This document shows, piece after piece, positions 8,745-17,293 of a stretch of DNA of 41,928 bases (the first letter of the stretch is position 1; the number at the start of each line of letters is the position of its first letter). Source of the stretch: Candidatus Fibrimonadaceae bacterium (GTDB taxonomy: Bacteria > Fibrobacterota > Fibrobacteria > Fibrobacterales > Fibrobacteraceae); NCBI GenBank assembly GCA_031281345.1, contig JAITFN010000037.1:1-41928 (forward strand). The letters run 5' to 3'. The notes below the pieces were generated by a model, which saw nothing but the letters and a program-made list of their open reading frames with translations, had not been told where the DNA came from and ran no database searches. The translations under genes and the position numbers were made by a program.

Positions 8745-9743
8745 ATGAACGAGATTCTAAAAAGAGTGCTGGAACAAAAAGGCGATGTTTCTTATGCAGA
8801 GGCTGTTGAACTCGCTGGATATCCAGACAAAGACTTGCTCTATGCGGCCGCCAATGAAATTCGGGAAAAATTCTGCGGGAATGCCTTGGATACTTGTTCC
8901 ATAATAAATGCCCGCTCTGGACTATGCAGCGAAGATTGCAAATGGTGCGCTCAAAGCGCAAAGCACAAAACAGGCATAGAAACATATCCCATAAAAAACG
9001 CAAACGAGGTTTTAGACTGCGCTATTCAAAACGATATAAAAGGCGTAAAACGATTTTCCATGGTAACAAGCGGGCGCAAAGTTAATAGAGAAGATATGGA
9101 AAAATTTTGCGAAATGTACAAGAGAATAAAAGAAAAAACAGGTTTAACCCTTTGTGCTTCAATGGGTTTGCTAGGCAAAGAAGAATTGCTTATGCTGAAG
9201 GGTGCCGGAGTTAGCCGCTATGAGTGCAATTTGGAAAGTTCAAGCTCATTTTTTCCAAATCTCTGCACAACTCATACCAGCGAAGAGAAAAAAACAACGC
9301 TGCGTTTAGCTGCGGAGTGCGGCTTGGAACTCTGTTCCGGTGGAATTATAGGGATGGGGGAAAGCTTGGAGCAGAGGATAGAGCTTGCTTGCGAACTACG
9401 TGAATTGAATGTTAAATCCGTTCCTATAAATATATTAAATCCCATAAAAGGCTCGGCCTTGGAAAATGCAAAGCCGCTTGCAGACGAAGAAATTTTAACC
9501 ACAATGGCGGTGTTCCGTTTTGTGCTTCCAAATGCTTTTATCCGTTTTGCAGGAGGGAGAATAAATATGAGCGAGTCTTTGCAAAAAAGAGCCTTGCAAG
9601 CAGGCATTAATGCAGCTTTGGTCGGAGACCTTTTAACCACAGTAGGCTCAAATACAGAGCAGGATTTTGAGATGTTTCAAAATTTGGGCTTTAATGCAAA
9701 ACGCCCTAAGGAGGATTGTTGCTCACCTCATAAGCTTTTGTGA
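8745..9743 (+). CDS. bioB: Biotin synthase
   Basis: Radical SAM enzyme that inserts sulfur into dethiobiotin, the last step of biotin synthesis. The protein has 332 residues. The radical SAM cysteines are C61, C65 and C68 (CSEDCKWC), preceded by the BioB element TCSIINARSGLC. Later hallmarks are YECNLESS (YNHNLDTS-like), GGIIGMGES, PINILNPIKGSALE and RFAGGRINMSESLQ. No other bio genes are nearby. The last 38 bp overlap, tail to tail, with the 3' end of the minus-strand EAL-HDOD gene. The downstream ATG of two close candidates is used. Confidence 0.95.
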   Translation: MNEILKRVLEQKGDVSYAEAVELAGYPDKDLLYAAANEIREKFCGNALDTCSIINARSGLCSEDCKWCAQSAKHKTGIETYPIKNANEVLDCAIQNDIKGVKRFSMVTSGRKVNREDMEKFCEMYKRIKEKTGLTLCASMGLLGKEELLMLKGAGVSRYECNLESSSSFFPNLCTTHTSEEKKTTLRLAAECGLELCSGGIIGMGESLEQRIELACELRELNVKSVPINILNPIKGSALENAKPLADEEILTTMAVFRFVLPNAFIRFAGGRINMSESLQKRALQAGINAALVGDLLTTVGSNTEQDFEMFQNLGFNAKRPKEDCCSPHKLL

Positions 9744-10938
9744 GTGCGGAGTTCAAATCTTCCACAGAGAGAACCAGCCTGTCTAGCAATAATTGAACCT
9801 TGTTTATGTCGTCCGTTTCCACAGCTTCTGTAAGGGCGAGCAAGTCGCCCAAGGTTCCCTCTTTGTCTAAAAGGGCTTTGTTAATTTCAGAATCCAAAGG
9901 CAACTGTTCCAGAATAGTTTGCATTGAAACCTTGTAGAGAGCATCTAAATGGCTTATCAACCCCATTAAATAGGCTTTATCTGCTACGTTTTTGTCTAGG
10001 TTCATCAGTTTTGTCACTTCTTCAAAGAAGGTTCCTCTGTGAATTGCATTGTTTAAGAGCGGAGACTGCTCGGTTATGTCGTTTTGCTTGTTTGCATAAG
10101 CTAAAATTAAGAGCCAGCGCTTTAGGTTATCGTAGCCTAGCAGCGAAATGGCGTGTCTAATGCTTTTGACTTGAGTACGCAAGGCAAACTGAGCGGAATT
10201 CAAATATTTTACCAAGTTAACCGAGAGTTCCGGTTGTTGCTTAAACTCTGAATTCAGTTCCTCAATTTCCAAATGTTCATATACAGACCTCAATAATTGA
10301 AGCGCGCCAAAAGAATTTATGTCTATTTTGTCTGAGTTCAGGTTTTCTGGCTTGGCAAAGAAATAGCCTTGATAGTAGTCGCAGTCTGCGGCTCTGCATA
10401 TATTAAAGTCCACTTCGGTTTCAATTTTTTCTGCGAGAACTTTTATCCCCTTCTGATGAAGAGATTTAACGGTCTTTTCTATATCTCCGAGAGGAATTTG
10501 AGGATATTCCAGTTTTACAATGTTTGTGTATGGGAGAATTGGCAAAATACGTTTGAATTCCTCAATGCTTGGCACAAAATCGTCTATGGCAATGGTGTAG
10601 CCCTTTTCGTGGAAATCTTTTACAGCTCCTACTATCTTTTCGTCTATTTGCACTGCTTCCAAAACTTCCAAGACAAAAATTTTAGGGTCAAGAAGGTATA
10701 GTATATCACTCACTAAAAGGTCGTAGCTGCAATTTACAAAGGCTTTGCGATTGCCAACTAAATTTGTTACACCAATATTGTTGATTGCGTTGTCTAAAAC
10801 TTGTGCGGTTGCCTGCATATCGTCTATTATTGAGCTTGTAGTGTCTCCTTGTCTTTTGCGAAATAAAAGCTCGTAGGCGACTAAACTTCCTTTGCTGTCT
10901 AGTATAGGTTGCCTTGCTATGAATGCTTCTTTGCTCAT
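9706..10938 (-). CDS. EAL-HDOD (YuxH-like) signalling protein
   Basis: Cytoplasmic protein of 410 residues. An EAL domain (about 5-200) is followed by an HDOD domain (about 205-400), the YuxH/CdgJ arrangement. The EAL side chains expected to bind cyclic di-GMP and metal are mostly present: E23 in YELLFR, N69 in FVNCS, E91 in LEVLE, D119 and D120 in AIDDF, K142, E170 in AEKIET, and Q190 in QGYFFAKP. The loop-6 GTGYSS segment is replaced, as in many EAL-HDOD proteins, so phosphodiesterase activity is uncertain; relatives often act as binding effectors in motility or attachment. The frame is open to 10962, but MSKEAFIARQPI at 10938 is the family start and follows a TATATT box by 8 nt. Confidence 0.88.
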   Translation of the reverse strand: MSKEAFIARQPILDSKGSLVAYELLFRKRQGDTTSSIIDDMQATAQVLDNAINNIGVTNLVGNRKAFVNCSYDLLVSDILYLLDPKIFVLEVLEAVQIDEKIVGAVKDFHEKGYTIAIDDFVPSIEEFKRILPILPYTNIVKLEYPQIPLGDIEKTVKSLHQKGIKVLAEKIETEVDFNICRAADCDYYQGYFFAKPENLNSDKIDINSFGALQLLRSVYEHLEIEELNSEFKQQPELSVNLVKYLNSAQFALRTQVKSIRHAISLLGYDNLKRWLLILAYANKQNDITEQSPLLNNAIHRGTFFEEVTKLMNLDKNVADKAYLMGLISHLDALYKVSMQTILEQLPLDSEINKALLDKEGTLGDLLALTEAVETDDINKVQLLLDRLVLSVEDLNSALTKAYEVSNNPP

Positions 10939-10946
10939 TACAAGTA

Positions 10947-10952
10947 AATATA
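10947..10952 (-). promoter_or_regulatory. -10 box of the EAL-HDOD gene
   Basis: Minus-strand TTCTATATT, with its core 8 nt before the ATG at 10938 and no Shine-Dalgarno. This predicts a nearly leaderless mRNA and supports the shorter start. Confidence 0.5.
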
Positions 10953-10996
10953 GAAAATGCAAATTAACCCGTTATTCCCAAAATACTTAAATTTAC

Positions 10997-11012
10997 CTGA
11001 ACACTTGTTCAG
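10997..11012. promoter_or_regulatory. Perfect palindrome CTGAACACTTGTTCAG, candidate operator
   Basis: Seven-base arms flank a 2-nt centre in the gap between the divergent EAL-HDOD and mraZ genes. The core GAAC-N4-GTTC matches the Firmicutes LexA (Cheo) box pattern. Whether the LexA of this lineage uses that motif is unknown, so the regulator is not named. Confidence 0.4.
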
Positions 11013-11050
11013 CATTTTTCGCTAGTTTTGTTAATCCTTTGTTGGTAGTT

Positions 11051-11104
11051 TTGGAAAACGGGGAAAAAAGTGGAAAAAAATGTTATTATGGGTATAAAAG
11101 TGGA
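11051..11104 (+). promoter_or_regulatory. Probable MraZ operator (helically phased TGGA/GGGA repeats)
   Basis: MraZ binds short direct repeats of a TGGG/GTGGG type spaced one helical turn apart upstream of its own gene. Here TTGGA (11051), GGGGA (11060), GTGGA (11070) and GTGGA (11100) recur at 9, 10 and 30 bp, all on the same face of the helix, just before the mraZ promoter. They are read directly; autoregulation by MraZ follows from the family. Confidence 0.6.
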
Positions 11105-11114
11105 AAAAATATTC

Positions 11115-11120
11115 TATATT
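11115..11120 (+). promoter_or_regulatory. -10 box of mraZ, head of the dcw cluster
   Basis: TTCTATATT ends 6 nt before the ATG at 11127, without a Shine-Dalgarno. This predicts a leaderless message for the first division gene. Confidence 0.6.
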
Positions 11121-11126
11121 TACGAT

Positions 11127-11546
11127 ATGAGTTTTCAAGGAAACGAAACAGCGGCATTGGACGGAAATGGAAGAGTTCCTTTTCCACTCTCTTTTCGCAA
11201 ACTCGTTCCCAATGAAAGAGAATTTTGCATATCACCAGGAGATAAATGCCTGCATTTGCGCAGAGTGTGCGATTACGAAGACTGGGTGTTAAAACTAAAA
11301 CAGCTTGGCAATAGTGATGCAGACAACATTAAGCGCGTAAAAATTTTGTCACGTACAGTGCGCGTTGTTTTAGATGACAAGCAAAACCGTTTTCTTTTGC
11401 CCAAAGAGCTTAAAGAATGGGCGAACATTGATAAAGATGTGGTGTTTTTGGGCATTGGCGATGTGGTTATTATATCCAATGTTGAAAATGCTGCTCCTTA
11501 CGCCTTGAGCAAAGACGATGACTTTAAAGGAATGGAGTGGCTTTAA
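11127..11546 (+). CDS. mraZ: Transcriptional regulator MraZ
   Basis: DNA-binding regulator at the head of the division/cell-wall cluster, related to AbrB-type swapped-hairpin proteins. The protein has 139 residues, typical length. Two SpoVT-like repeats are visible: residues about 1-50 (FQGNETAALDGNGRVPFPLSFRKLV) and about 75-125 (ILSRTVRVVLDDKQNRFLLPKELKEWANI, then VVFLGIGDVVIISN). The frame extends upstream to 11070, but that stretch contains the promoter and operator repeats. The start at 11127 gives the family N-terminus and sits 6 nt after a TATATT box. The stop overlaps the rsmH start in TAATG. Confidence 0.92.
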   Translation: MSFQGNETAALDGNGRVPFPLSFRKLVPNEREFCISPGDKCLHLRRVCDYEDWVLKLKQLGNSDADNIKRVKILSRTVRVVLDDKQNRFLLPKELKEWANIDKDVVFLGIGDVVIISNVENAAPYALSKDDDFKGMEWL

Positions 11547-12460
11547 TGAATTATCATACTCCAGTGCTTTTAAATGAATGTATAGAAAGCCTGCACATAA
11601 GGGCTAACTATGACTACGCAGACTGCACCCTAGGGGGTGGTGGACATTCCGAAAAAATTGCCGAGCTTCTGGGTGAGGGTCAAAAACTGCATTGCTTTGA
11701 CAGAGATATAGATGCGATAAATGCAGCAAAACCGCGTCTTGCAAAGTTTGGAGAAAAAATAATTTGCCACTTAGAACCATTTTCAAATTTGGAGAGGGAG
11801 CTTGCACCAGAGACTCTTGGCGGTGTACTTTACGATTTGGGAGTGAGTTCTCATCAGATAGATGCAGGCAGAGGATTTTCTTTTGCAGGCAACGAAGTGC
11901 TTGATATGCGCATGGATGCAAGTTCTCCAAAAAATGCTCAGGATTATTTGAAGGAAGTTTCGGAAGAGAATTTGGCAAAAGCTTTTAGGGAAAATTCAGA
12001 TTTAGAAAATTCTACCCGCCTTGCAAAGCATATTTTACAAAGCATTTCGAATGAAGAAAAAATTACAGCGGCAAATTTGAGCACTGCGGTTGAAGAGGTT
12101 TACAGCAAGAGAAAAGAAGACTGGAACAGTTTGAAAGCTCGTGTATTCCAAGCAATTCGTATGGAAGTGAACAGCGAAATTCAAGAGATTAAAAAAAGCA
12201 TAGAAGCGGCCGTGCGTTGCCTTAAAAACAGCGGGCGGCTTTGCATAATAACCTATCATTCAAAAGAAGCCAGAGCGGTAAAAGACGTTCTTTCTGTTTT
12301 TGAGAAAAATTGCCTGTGCAAAAGCAACTTGCCTGTTTGCGTATGTGGTGGCAGCAATAGAAAAATAAAGAAAGTCAACAAAAAAACGCCAAGCGCAGAC
12401 GAGTTAAAAAAAAATTCTCGTTCTCGCTCTGCGGTTTTAAGAGTTTATGAAAGGGTTTAG
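11546..12460 (+). CDS. rsmH: 16S rRNA (cytosine-N4)-methyltransferase RsmH
   Basis: Methylates C1402 (E. coli numbering) of 16S rRNA using SAM; also called MraW. The protein has 304 residues. N-terminal MNYHTPVLLNECIESL is the family start, followed by the SAM loop DCTLGGGGHS (about 26-35), LYDLGVSSHQID and GRGFSF, and near the end GRLCIITYHSKEARAVK. A GTG nine bases upstream is in frame, but the ATG at 11546 fits the family and follows GGAG with good spacing. The one-base overlap TAATG with mraZ implies translational coupling. Confidence 0.95.
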   Translation: MNYHTPVLLNECIESLHIRANYDYADCTLGGGGHSEKIAELLGEGQKLHCFDRDIDAINAAKPRLAKFGEKIICHLEPFSNLERELAPETLGGVLYDLGVSSHQIDAGRGFSFAGNEVLDMRMDASSPKNAQDYLKEVSEENLAKAFRENSDLENSTRLAKHILQSISNEEKITAANLSTAVEEVYSKRKEDWNSLKARVFQAIRMEVNSEIQEIKKSIEAAVRCLKNSGRLCIITYHSKEARAVKDVLSVFEKNCLCKSNLPVCVCGGSNRKIKKVNKKTPSADELKKNSRSRSAVLRVYERV

Positions 12461-12469
12461 GGGGGTGTT

Positions 12470-12736
12470 ATGAAATTGCTATTCGTATCAATATTGCTTT
12501 TTTGTTTCATTTTCGCTTTGGCTCTTCCAATGAAAATGCAAAACGATAAACATACATTTTTGATTTCGCAAGAAAAATCTTTGGAAGATTCGGTTTCAAT
12601 TATGCGTCATAATTTATCTTTGATAGAAAAGAGCATAGATAGCTTATCTTCAAGGGGCAGAATAGATACTGCGGGGATAAAAATGGGGCTTGGGATATAT
12701 GCGGTTCCAACTAAAATAACGAGGTATCCAAAATGA
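12470..12736 (+). CDS. ftsL: FtsL-like single-pass division protein
   Basis: An 88-residue protein with one N-terminal membrane segment (about 3-20), then a helical, coiled-coil-prone stretch (about 32-60) and a short basic tail. Sequence identity alone would not name it, since FtsL is poorly conserved. Its place between rsmH and ftsI, its size and its topology make it FtsL or an FtsL analogue, the small subunit that with FtsB/FtsQ activates FtsWI. A GGGGGG-rich ribosome site lies just before the ATG. It overlaps ftsI by 4 nt (ATGA). Confidence 0.72.
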   Translation: MKLLFVSILLFCFIFALALPMKMQNDKHTFLISQEKSLEDSVSIMRHNLSLIEKSIDSLSSRGRIDTAGIKMGLGIYAVPTKITRYPK

Positions 12737-14532
12737 AAACTAGATTAATGATAATAGGTTTTTTGCTCTCTATGATGACAGTTGCTATCGTAGCGAGGCT
12801 TGCAAAAATTCAGCTCATTAGAGATGAGATTTACTACGAAGATAAAACTCAGAAGCAGGAGTACAAGGAAGCAAATTATGGTCGCGTTTTAGACCGCAAT
12901 GGTACAGTGCTTTGGCACAAGTTGCTTGCAGATGGCAAATCTGGCTCAGAAAAATGGAGAGAGATTTATTTTCACGAACATTTAGAGGGATTGTCTGCTA
13001 TTTTAAACGGAGTGGTAACGTCTAAAATCAGAGACCTTACACCGCAAAAAGCCGTCGAGCATTCAACATATAAACCTGGCAATAAAAATCCAATAGATAT
13101 AATTGAGCTTGCACCTTCTGTTGATGGCAAAGATGTGCATTTGTCCATAGATTTGCGAATTCAAGAGATTGTGGAAAATACGGTTAGGGAATATGTGCCC
13201 AAGTTTGGCGCAGCGGGAGCCTCTGTTTTGGTTATGGATCCGCGCACAGGGCAAATTCTTGCAATAACAAGTTTTAATCCAGAAAAAAAGAAATACGAAC
13301 ATGTTTTACATTCCTTTGAACCAGGTTCCATTTTCAAACCCATAACGGCGGTTATAGCTTTGGAGAGTGGAGTGGATCCGAGTAAGACCATATACACAGA
13401 AGACGGCAAATGGCAGGTTAGCAAAAATGCAAATGAAAAAATAATAAAAGATACTCACGTCAGAGATTCTTGCAATATGCAAGAGGCTATGGTTTACTCC
13501 TCAAATATAGCATTTGGGAAATATGTTCTTGAAGAAATTGGCTATGAGAACTTTTTTTATGGAGTAAAAAAATTCGCCATAAACGAAGCCTACGAATTTC
13601 CGCTTAGAATTAGCCACAAAGGTTTTAGCAGGGTTTGGGATTCTAGAACTCAGGCTGCGCAGGGATTTGGGCAATCCATAGATGCAACCTCATTGGATAT
13701 TGCAAAAGCTTTTGGCTCAATAGCAAATGGCGGTATCTTATATAATCCAAAATTGATACTTGAATACGGCAAAGATTCTTCTGCAACAGAAAGGGACTCT
13801 GTTCGCAAGGTTATTTCTTCTACAGAAAATGCCAAACTTTTAAGAGATATGCTTAAAGGAGTTGTGGAAAAAGGTGGCACGGCAGAGAATGTAAAATCTA
13901 AATATAATTTCTTTGAATTTGCAGGCAAAACAGGTACTGCTCAAATTAGAGACAGTTCTGGCAAATATACGAATGAATTGTACAATTCTTCTTTTGTAGG
14001 AATGGAAAGCGCTACCGACCCGCATTTTATATGCCTTGTTACAATGTATAACACCAGAAGAGCAGGTGCAACTGTTGCAGGACCTGTATTTCAAAAAATA
14101 ATGGAGCAAATATATTTGCATCCATCTCTATCGCCAACCGCTTTTGCAAGAGAATACGCCCCAGCAGATAGCTTGTGCAACGATGTATCTTTTGTGGGAT
14201 ATACTAAACAGGCCGCAGAAAACAAAGCGAGCGGTTTGCGGTGCACGGTGCGTTTTGACGATGCGAGCAAAACAGGTTCTGTTGTTGCGCAAACAATAAA
14301 AAAAGATTCTTTAGGTGAATACTTGGAACTCTCTTTAAGAGAATATCAGAGAAACACCGGACTTATGCCAGATGTCAGGGGACTTGCGCTTAGAGATGCT
14401 CTTGGTATGCTTGAACATATCAGCAATGTTATTTACGAAGGAGTTGGAAAGGTATATGAGCAGTTCCCCGAACCAGGCAGTATCGCTGGTAAAAGAAGCA
14501 CTGTGCATATAAGACTGAGGGAGGGTATATAG
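12733..14532 (+). CDS. ftsI: Division transpeptidase FtsI (PBP3-like) with C-terminal PASTA domain
   Basis: Membrane-anchored class B penicillin-binding protein that cross-links septal peptidoglycan. The protein has 599 residues. TM about 5-23; GRVLDRNG at 50-57; transpeptidase domain about 155-475 with SIFK (active Ser199), SSN (256-258) and KTGT (399-402); a PASTA-like domain in the last 65 residues (LMPDVRGLALRDALGML...EPGSI). The N-terminal pedestal is much reduced: only about 80 residues separate DRNG from the VHLSIDLRIQ segment, where typical FtsI proteins have roughly 150-200 including the RxYP...GxxGlE region. It overlaps ftsL by 4 nt and precedes murE by 2 nt. Confidence 0.93.
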   Translation: MKTRLMIIGFLLSMMTVAIVARLAKIQLIRDEIYYEDKTQKQEYKEANYGRVLDRNGTVLWHKLLADGKSGSEKWREIYFHEHLEGLSAILNGVVTSKIRDLTPQKAVEHSTYKPGNKNPIDIIELAPSVDGKDVHLSIDLRIQEIVENTVREYVPKFGAAGASVLVMDPRTGQILAITSFNPEKKKYEHVLHSFEPGSIFKPITAVIALESGVDPSKTIYTEDGKWQVSKNANEKIIKDTHVRDSCNMQEAMVYSSNIAFGKYVLEEIGYENFFYGVKKFAINEAYEFPLRISHKGFSRVWDSRTQAAQGFGQSIDATSLDIAKAFGSIANGGILYNPKLILEYGKDSSATERDSVRKVISSTENAKLLRDMLKGVVEKGGTAENVKSKYNFFEFAGKTGTAQIRDSSGKYTNELYNSSFVGMESATDPHFICLVTMYNTRRAGATVAGPVFQKIMEQIYLHPSLSPTAFAREYAPADSLCNDVSFVGYTKQAAENKASGLRCTVRFDDASKTGSVVAQTIKKDSLGEYLELSLREYQRNTGLMPDVRGLALRDALGMLEHISNVIYEGVGKVYEQFPEPGSIAGKRSTVHIRLREGI

Positions 14533-14534
14533 AG

Positions 14535-15884
14535 TTGAGAACCAAAAATAGGTTAAGGGATGATTCCAGAAAAGTCAGCGGCGGGGACATATTCTTTGCC
14601 GTTCCCTGCCTTGACGGTTCGGAAAAAGCACACGCTTTAGAAGCACTTGAAAAAGGAGCTTCTTCTGTGGTTTCTACCTTGCCAGCACCAAAAGGCTTTG
14701 AAGACAGATGGGCCTCGGTTAATGATGTTATTTTCACAAGATATTTATTTGCAAAAGAAAATTTTGGCAATCCATTTTCCAAACTAAATTGCTATGCTAT
14801 AACGGGTTCAAATGGAAAAACGAGTTGCGCATTTATGATGAATGCGGTTTTGAGAGCAGCGGGCAAAAAAACCGCTTTACTCAGCACAATTCACAACCTT
14901 ATAGACGATAAAAAAGAAGAAGCTCATTTAACCACTCCGGGATTTTTGGAAATGTATGAGTTTGCATATCGTGCAGTTGAAGCTGGCTGTACAGAACTTG
15001 TTATGGAGGTTTCTAGCCACGCTCTTGTTCAGGGACGCGTTATGGGAATTCATTACAAAGCGGCTTTGTTCACAAATTTAAGCCATGACCATTTGGACTT
15101 TCACGGAACAATGGAAAATTATTACCAAGCCAAAAAACTGTTGTTTATCTCAGAGCTTTTGGGCAAGGGAATAGGACTTATAAATGTTGATAATTCTTAT
15201 GGCAACCGTTTGTATGGAGAATTGTTTTTCAGGGAGAGAATTGGAATTTCAAAAAAACAATTCAAAATTTCCATGGGCGAAAAGGGAATTAAAATAGACA
15301 ATGTGAAAGTTTCGCTTTTTGGCGAACATAATGTGGAAAACGCAATGCTCATTATAGAATGGGCAAGGGAGATGAATATTCCAGAAAGTGCTTTAACCTC
15401 TGCACTTGAGAACATACACGTTCCGGGGCGTTTTGAAGTTGTGTGCAATAAAAGCGGAAAACTAGCCATTGTCGATTATGCCCACACTCCAGATGCTTTG
15501 GAAAGAACTCTTGTAGCTGCACGCAAAATATGCAGGAAAAATTTGCTGCTGGTATTTGGCTGCGGTGGAGATAGGGATAAAACCAAAAGACCGGAGATGG
15601 GTGCCATTGCAGAAAAACTTGCGGATAAAATTTGGATAACCTCGGATAATCCGAGAACCGAGGACCCTGAGCAAATTTTAAAAGACATTGAAAAGGGATT
15701 TTCTGCAAAAAAATACAATAAAATAGCAGATAGAAAAGAAGCCATAAAAGAAGCCGCACTTGCCTTGCAAAACGGCGATGTATTGGTAGTTGCAGGCAAG
15801 GGGCACGAAGACTATCAGATTATTGGAAAGGAAAAACATCACTTTAGTGACAAGGAAATATTAATTGAGGTGTTTGGCGGTTAA
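14535..15884 (+). CDS. murE: UDP-MurNAc-tripeptide ligase MurE
   Basis: Adds the third amino acid, by motif meso-diaminopimelate, to UDP-MurNAc-L-Ala-D-Glu in the cytoplasm. The protein has 449 residues. N-terminal SRKVSGGDIFFAVPC; ATP loop GSNGKTS (91-97); STIHN; HLTTPG; EVSSHAL; FTNLSHDHLDFHGTMENY; VDYAHTPDALE; GCGGDRDKTKRPEM. The SDNPRTEDP motif is the DNPR signature of meso-DAP-adding enzymes. The start is a TTG 2 nt after the ftsI stop, preceded by GAGGG at suitable distance. The N-terminus is about 15-20 residues shorter than usual. Confidence 0.95.
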   Translation: MRTKNRLRDDSRKVSGGDIFFAVPCLDGSEKAHALEALEKGASSVVSTLPAPKGFEDRWASVNDVIFTRYLFAKENFGNPFSKLNCYAITGSNGKTSCAFMMNAVLRAAGKKTALLSTIHNLIDDKKEEAHLTTPGFLEMYEFAYRAVEAGCTELVMEVSSHALVQGRVMGIHYKAALFTNLSHDHLDFHGTMENYYQAKKLLFISELLGKGIGLINVDNSYGNRLYGELFFRERIGISKKQFKISMGEKGIKIDNVKVSLFGEHNVENAMLIIEWAREMNIPESALTSALENIHVPGRFEVVCNKSGKLAIVDYAHTPDALERTLVAARKICRKNLLLVFGCGGDRDKTKRPEMGAIAEKLADKIWITSDNPRTEDPEQILKDIEKGFSAKKYNKIADRKEAIKEAALALQNGDVLVVAGKGHEDYQIIGKEKHHFSDKEILIEVFGG

Positions 15885-15886
15885 AT

Positions 15887-17293
15887 ATGTCTTTTGAATT
15901 AAACATAACAATAGAGAACTTCTTGCAAATTTTGCTGCAAGAAGAGCCCTCTACTGTTGTGGCGGAAGTTCCGCAAAAAATTAAAATGCAAAAAGCGTGC
16001 CTGAATTTTGATTCCAGAGAAATTAAGCAGGGCGAAATTTTTTGGGCACTTGTTGGAAAGAATTTCAATCCGCATAAGGGCGGGTTTATTGAAGAAGCAT
16101 TTAAAAAAGGAGCAGTTATGGCAGTAGTGAATGCAGCAGAAGTTGAAATTGCAGAAATCCCGCTTGCGGTAGCCACAGAAGACACAACCAGAGCGTTGCT
16201 CAAATTTGCCAGGGGCTATAGAAAAAGCTTCCCGAATTTGAAGGTTGTTGGCATAACAGGCAGCGCTGGCAAAACGTCAACAAAAGAGATGCTTGCCGCG
16301 GTTATTGGCAAAAATTTCAATACCCTTGTAACAAAGGGAAATCTCAACAACCTCTTTGGTGTTCCAATGACGCTTTTGGGTTTAAAAAGCGAGCACGAAG
16401 CAGCCGTTATAGAAATGGGAACTAGCTTGCCTGGCGAAATTCTCCAGCTCACTCAAGCGGCAATTCCAGATATTGCCGTTATAACAAATATCGCTCCGGC
16501 TCATTTAGAGGGTTTGGGTAGTTTGGAAGGAGTGTTCAAAGAAAAAAAATCCATAGTAGAAGGCTTTGCCAAAAAGAAAGGATATTTGGTTATAAACGCA
16601 GACGATAATTTGCTTTCCAAAATCCGTAGCACCGTGAAATATAATGTGATAACTTATGGAGTGAAGAGGGGGGTGATTAAGCCAGACGAAATTCTGTGGG
16701 AAAATGGCTGCGCTAAATTCCGCGTGTCGCGCACTTGGTTCAAACTATCTGTTCCGGGTATGCACAGTGTGTACAATGCTCTTGCTGCTATTGCCGTGGG
16801 CGAATTGTTTAAAATTCCAAAAAGTGTAATTGCCGAAGCTCTTTTAGAAGTGGAGTCCTGCAATATGAGAATGCAGATTTTTGAAGAAAATGGATTTACA
16901 ATAATATCTGATTGCTACAACGCAAATCCACATTCAATGAAAATGTCTTTGCAAACACTCTCCAATATGCCTTGCAATGGCCGCAGAATAGTGGTTTTGG
17001 GCGATATGAAGGAACTTGGTGAACACAGCAAAAAATATCACAGAGAGATAGGCTCATTGCTGCCAGAATTATCCGTTGATTACTTGGTTGCAATAGGCAG
17101 TGATGCAGTGGAATATTGCAAGGGTGCAGAAAAAGCAGGGCTAAAATCTTCTAGGATAAAATATTTTGAAGATAAGGAAAAGGCTATGGATGCTTTGAAA
17201 TTATTGGTGAGTGAAAAAGATATGGTTTTGGTAAAAGGATCCCGTTCAATGAAATTGGAAGAAATTTCCAAAAAACTGATGGAGCTCGCCTAG
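15887..17293 (+). CDS. murF: UDP-MurNAc-pentapeptide synthetase MurF
   Basis: Joins D-Ala-D-Ala to the UDP-MurNAc-tripeptide, completing the cytoplasmic pentapeptide. The protein has 468 residues. N-terminal domain with FDSREIKQGEIFWALVGKNF; ATP loop GSAGKTSTKEM; TKGNLNNLFGVPMTLL; EMGTSLPGEI; ITNIAPAHLEGLGSLEGV; and the C-terminal SDCYNANPHSMKMSL and VLGDMKELGE signatures. It starts 2 nt after murE, and ftsW starts directly after its stop. In the usual dcw order mraY and murD would come between murF and ftsW, but no bases are left for them here. Confidence 0.95.
   Translation: MSFELNITIENFLQILLQEEPSTVVAEVPQKIKMQKACLNFDSREIKQGEIFWALVGKNFNPHKGGFIEEAFKKGAVMAVVNAAEVEIAEIPLAVATEDTTRALLKFARGYRKSFPNLKVVGITGSAGKTSTKEMLAAVIGKNFNTLVTKGNLNNLFGVPMTLLGLKSEHEAAVIEMGTSLPGEILQLTQAAIPDIAVITNIAPAHLEGLGSLEGVFKEKKSIVEGFAKKKGYLVINADDNLLSKIRSTVKYNVITYGVKRGVIKPDEILWENGCAKFRVSRTWFKLSVPGMHSVYNALAAIAVGELFKIPKSVIAEALLEVESCNMRMQIFEENGFTIISDCYNANPHSMKMSLQTLSNMPCNGRRIVVLGDMKELGEHSKKYHREIGSLLPELSVDYLVAIGSDAVEYCKGAEKAGLKSSRIKYFEDKEKAMDALKLLVSEKDMVLVKGSRSMKLEEISKKLMELA

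Noticed and set aside
10997..11012. Confident call of a LexA SOS box
   Set aside because: Only the core matches the Firmicutes pattern. The LexA motif of this phylum may differ and no SOS gene adjoins, so it is kept as an unnamed operator candidate.
11070..11126. Upstream extension of mraZ from an ATG at 11070
   Set aside because: The stretch holds the operator-like repeats and the TATATT box, and MraZ proteins begin close to the FQGN segment at 11127.
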